NCBI GenBank assembly: GCA_963706885.1 | Contig: CAVPNX010000025.1 | Coordinates: 186,001-250,000 of the forward strand | Direction of reading: 5' to 3' | DNA from: Prado023 sp963706885 | GTDB lineage: Bacteria > Actinomycetota > Actinomycetes > S36-B12 > CAIYMF01 | Length of the DNA: 64,000 nucleotides | Shown: positions 59,932 to 64,000 of the stretch, piece after piece | Layout: each line of letters opens with the position of its first letter | Position numbering within the stretch: position 1 is the stretch's first letter | The notes under the pieces: model-generated | Database searches by the model: none | Told to the model about the DNA's origin: nothing | The model's input: only the letters and a program-made list of their open reading frames with translations | Program-made: the position numbers and the translations under genes

Positions 59932-60110
59932 ACCGAAGACCGTTGGTCGCTGCTTCCCGCTCAACGCGGGAAGGAACTGAAGGTCCCGCGCAGAGCGGGC
60001 GGCCCACGCAGGTGAGAGCAGGAGTTCGGACGCACAGGTGGGCATGCCCGCCAGCATCCGGTCCCACGCCCCGCGCCTGCGCCGGGGCGTTCGTCATGTC
60101 GGGGCCGGCC
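59932..60110 (+). promoter_or_regulatory. Ribosomal L10 leader (rplJL autoregulatory region)
   Basis: The 5' region of about 180 nt before rplJ fits the L10-leader class that binds the L10/L12 complex. Seen: TTCCCGC/GCGGGAA hairpin (59954-59972), CCCGC/GCGGG hairpin (59985-59999) and a longer attenuator-like stem ACGCCCC(GCGC)/(GCGC)C GGGGCGT at 60066-60090. Exact limits are estimates. Transcriptional or translational control is inferred. Confidence 0.65.
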
Positions 60111-60137
60111 GAGGTCGACACTGCTCAAAGGAGAATC

Positions 60138-60884
60138 ATGGCGCGGAACCCCAAGTCCACCGCCGTCGAGGAGATCACCGAGGAGTTCCGCTCCTCGAGT
60201 GCGGCGGTCCTGACGGAGTATCGCGGCCTGACCGTGGCGCAGCTCAAGGAGCTGCGCCGTTCCCTGGGCGGCAATGCCACGTACGCCGTGGTGAAGAACA
60301 CGCTGACCAAGATCGCGGCCAAGGATGCCGGGGTCGAGGGTCTGGACAGCCTGCTGGTCGGCCCCAGCGCGATCGCCTTCATCAAGGGCGATCCGGTGGA
60401 GGCGGCCAAGGGCCTGCGTGACTTCTCCAAGGCGCACCCGATGCTGGTCATCAAGGGCGGATACCTGGACGGCAAGGTCCTGTCCGCCGCTGATGTCACC
60501 ACCCTCGCAGCGCTGGAGTCCCGCGAGGTGCTGCTGGCCAAGCTGGCCGGCGCGATGAACGCTTCGCTGCAGCAGGCGGTGTCGCTGTTCGCGGCACCCC
60601 TGTCCCAGGCAGCACGCGCCATCGATGCCCTGCGGGTCGCCGCCGAGGCGGATCCGTCGCTGATCGGTGGTGCGGGCCAGGCCCCCGCCGCCGACGTTGC
60701 CCCCGAGGTGGTCGACGCCGCCACCGAGACCGAGGCTCCGGCCGAGGTCGACATCGAGACCGAGGCTGTTGCCGAGGTCACCACCGAGGCTGCGGCACCC
60801 GCCGACGCCGAGGTACCGGCTGAGGCACCCGCCGATGCCGCCACCGACGCTGCGGCCGCAGCCGAGGAGAACGCCGAGGGCTGA
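60138..60884 (+). CDS. rplJ: Ribosomal protein L10
   Basis: Stalk-base protein that binds 23S rRNA and the L7/L12 dimers. Seen: 248 residues; the conserved part covers about 175 (VEEITEEFRSSSAAVLTEYR, LRRSLGGNATYAVVKNTLTK, IKGDPVEAAKGLRDFSKAHP, MNASLQQAVSLFAAPLSQAA). The last 65-70 residues are a low-complexity Ala/Glu/Pro extension such as EAPADAATDAAAAAEENAEG. The extension is unusual in length. ATG 60138 with AAAGGAGAA. Confidence 0.95.
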   Translation: MARNPKSTAVEEITEEFRSSSAAVLTEYRGLTVAQLKELRRSLGGNATYAVVKNTLTKIAAKDAGVEGLDSLLVGPSAIAFIKGDPVEAAKGLRDFSKAHPMLVIKGGYLDGKVLSAADVTTLAALESREVLLAKLAGAMNASLQQAVSLFAAPLSQAARAIDALRVAAEADPSLIGGAGQAPAADVAPEVVDAATETEAPAEVDIETEAVAEVTTEAAAPADAEVPAEAPADAATDAAAAAEENAEG

Positions 60885-60942
60885 TCGCCCTTCGCAATCA
60901 GCCCCACCCGGCACCGGCCGGAAACGAGAGAGGAACGCCATC

Positions 60943-61332
60943 ATGGCGAAGCTGAGCACTGTGGACCTGCTCGACGCGTTCAAGGAGATGACGCTGATCG
61001 AGCTCTCCGAGTTCGTCAAGCAGTTCGAGGACACCTTCGGCGTCACCGCGGCCGCCCCGGTCGCCGTGGCCGCTGCGGGCCCCGCGGGCGGCGGCGCCGC
61101 CGCTGAGGCCGTCGAGGAGCAGGACGAGTTCGACGTCATCCTCGAGGACGCGGGCGACAAGAAGATCCAGGTCATCAAGGAGGTGCGCACCCTGACCAAC
61201 CTTGGCCTCAAGGAGGCCAAGGACCTCGTCGAGGGCGCCCCCAAGGCCGTCGTCGAGAAGGTCAACAAGGAGGCCGCCGAGAAGGCGAAGGCCGCCCTGG
61301 AGGCTGCTGGCGCCAAGGTCTCGGTCAAGTGA
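60943..61332 (+). CDS. rplL: Ribosomal protein L7/L12
   Basis: Stalk protein that recruits translational GTPases. Seen: 129 residues, N-terminal MAKLSTVDLLDAFKEMTLIE, the Ala/Gly hinge AAAGPAGGGAAAEAVEEQDE and the C-terminal KKIQVIKEVRTLTNLGLKEA, DLVEGAPKAVVEKVNKEAAE. ATG 60943 after GAGAGGAA, 58 bp downstream of rplJ. A strong hairpin follows. Confidence 0.97.
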   Translation: MAKLSTVDLLDAFKEMTLIELSEFVKQFEDTFGVTAAAPVAVAAAGPAGGGAAAEAVEEQDEFDVILEDAGDKKIQVIKEVRTLTNLGLKEAKDLVEGAPKAVVEKVNKEAAEKAKAALEAAGAKVSVK

Positions 61333-61357
61333 CCCTGCGCTGACCGCGCACGACCAC

Positions 61358-61398
61358 GCCGCTGGGCGCATCCCCACCACGGGGGTGCGCCCAGCGGC
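61358..61398 (+). terminator. Terminator after rplL
   Basis: GCCGCTGGGCGCATCCCC and GGGGGTGCGCCCAGCGGC pair over 18 positions with one G-U; loop ACCAC. Followed by TTTC. It separates rplJL from rpoB, allowing partial termination. Confidence 0.85.
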
Positions 61399-61766
61399 TT
61401 TCGCACATTCGGGCCCCTCGGGTACTTGACTCTCAGCGAGCGGGGAGGCACCCTGAGTCCGACGCATTGCATCCAGGCGTGTGGGTGGCCCTCGTGGCCA
61501 CACTCCGCGGACGGTTCGAGGGGTGCGTGCCAGGGTCCCGCCACCCGCTGTCGAGCGGCGGGGACCAGGCGCGCGAACGAGGAACCGGCTGTGGAGCAGC
61601 AGGCCCGGAGTCGACAGCGGCTGCCCTTTCGGGTACGCTGCTACTTTGCGCTGCCCTTCACCCCCAGCCTTGTTGCTCCTGCGTGAGCCATGCCCGCGGC
61701 CCAGCCGAGGGCGCGGGGGCTCGGTCAGCGTGCCGACCGCAGTGAACCGTCCTGGAAGGACCTGTC
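61399..61766 (+). promoter_or_regulatory. Intergenic region before rpoB with a probable promoter
   Basis: This non-coding region of about 370 bp contains TTGACT (61426-61431) and CACCCT (61449-61454) with a 17-bp spacer, the best visible promoter for rpoB. Weaker -10-like TACGCT (61633-61638) and TACTTT (61642-61647) lie closer to the gene. The GGAAGGA ribosome-binding site of rpoB is at 61754-61760. No other gene or obvious structure was found in this stretch. Confidence 0.5.

Positions 61767-64000
<2,234 letters not shown>

Overview
The window is a high-GC, gene-dense bacterial chromosome segment, clearly from an actinobacterium. The signs are GTG/TTG starts, GTGA or TGATG stop-start overlaps, TAnnnT -10 boxes placed 6-7 nt before start codons (leaderless style), a 13E12/DUF222-HNH gene pair, a TTG-started rpoB, and the order tRNA-Trp/secE/nusG/rplK/rplA/rplJ/rplL/rpoB. 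Pyruvate formate-lyase, a formate/nitrite transporter, a ferredoxin-dependent 2-oxoacid oxidoreductase and a full menaquinone/complex I set suggest a facultatively anaerobic, respiring organism. A Cellulomonas-like member of the Micrococcales is plausible but not proven from this window.

Layout. 1-12867: menaquinone biosynthesis (menA and menE on the minus strand; menB, menC, menD on the plus strand; menF and ubiE/menG on the minus strand), interrupted by a 13E12 HNH gene, a UBP zinc-finger protein, a RibD/DHFR-fold reductase, an ABC exporter and a rhodanese. 13004-17722: two membrane proteins, then pflA and pflB. 17904-34994: a geranylgeranyl-reductase-family enzyme and the complete 14-gene nuoA-N operon. 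35172-41366: TrpB2, polyprenyl diphosphate synthase, RarD, a repeat-containing hypothetical protein, a CoA-transferase family III enzyme and a universal stress protein. 41412-48746: korB/korA, a divergent three-gene set of complex I paralogues (nuoB-, nuoC- and nuoI-like), and an operon HNH gene - yajQ - HAD phosphatase. 48971-61332: tRNA-Tyr, an SDR enzyme, tRNA-Thr, tRNA-Met, rpmG, an FNT transporter, murB, an aminotransferase, tRNA-Trp, secE, nusG, rplK, rplA, a TM2 protein, a Vps62-like membrane-anchored protein, the L10 leader, rplJ and rplL. From 61767: rpoB, cut off by the window end.

How it fits together. Isoprenoid tail synthesis (polyprenyl diphosphate synthase), quinone head synthesis (men genes), tail modification (reductase) and the enzyme that reduces the quinone (Nuo) lie within about 38 kb. 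pflAB and a formate channel add a fermentative branch. KorAB would generate reduced ferredoxin next to an unusual peripheral-arm-only complex I paralogue set. A DosR/DevR-like palindrome lies upstream of pflB, and a one-mismatch version lies upstream of the universal stress gene. A CsoR/CstR-like operator precedes both a rhodanese and a GCPVCNK membrane protein. SOS-box-like palindromes abut the -10 box of both HNH genes.

Sequence quality. At least twelve single-nucleotide reading-frame breaks occur, three of them in nuoG and others in menB and nuoF. Homology-like sequence resumes at once in another frame each time, and two breaks in one gene compensate each other. Indel errors in the assembly are the most likely cause, so the broken genes are reported as genes with frameshifts.
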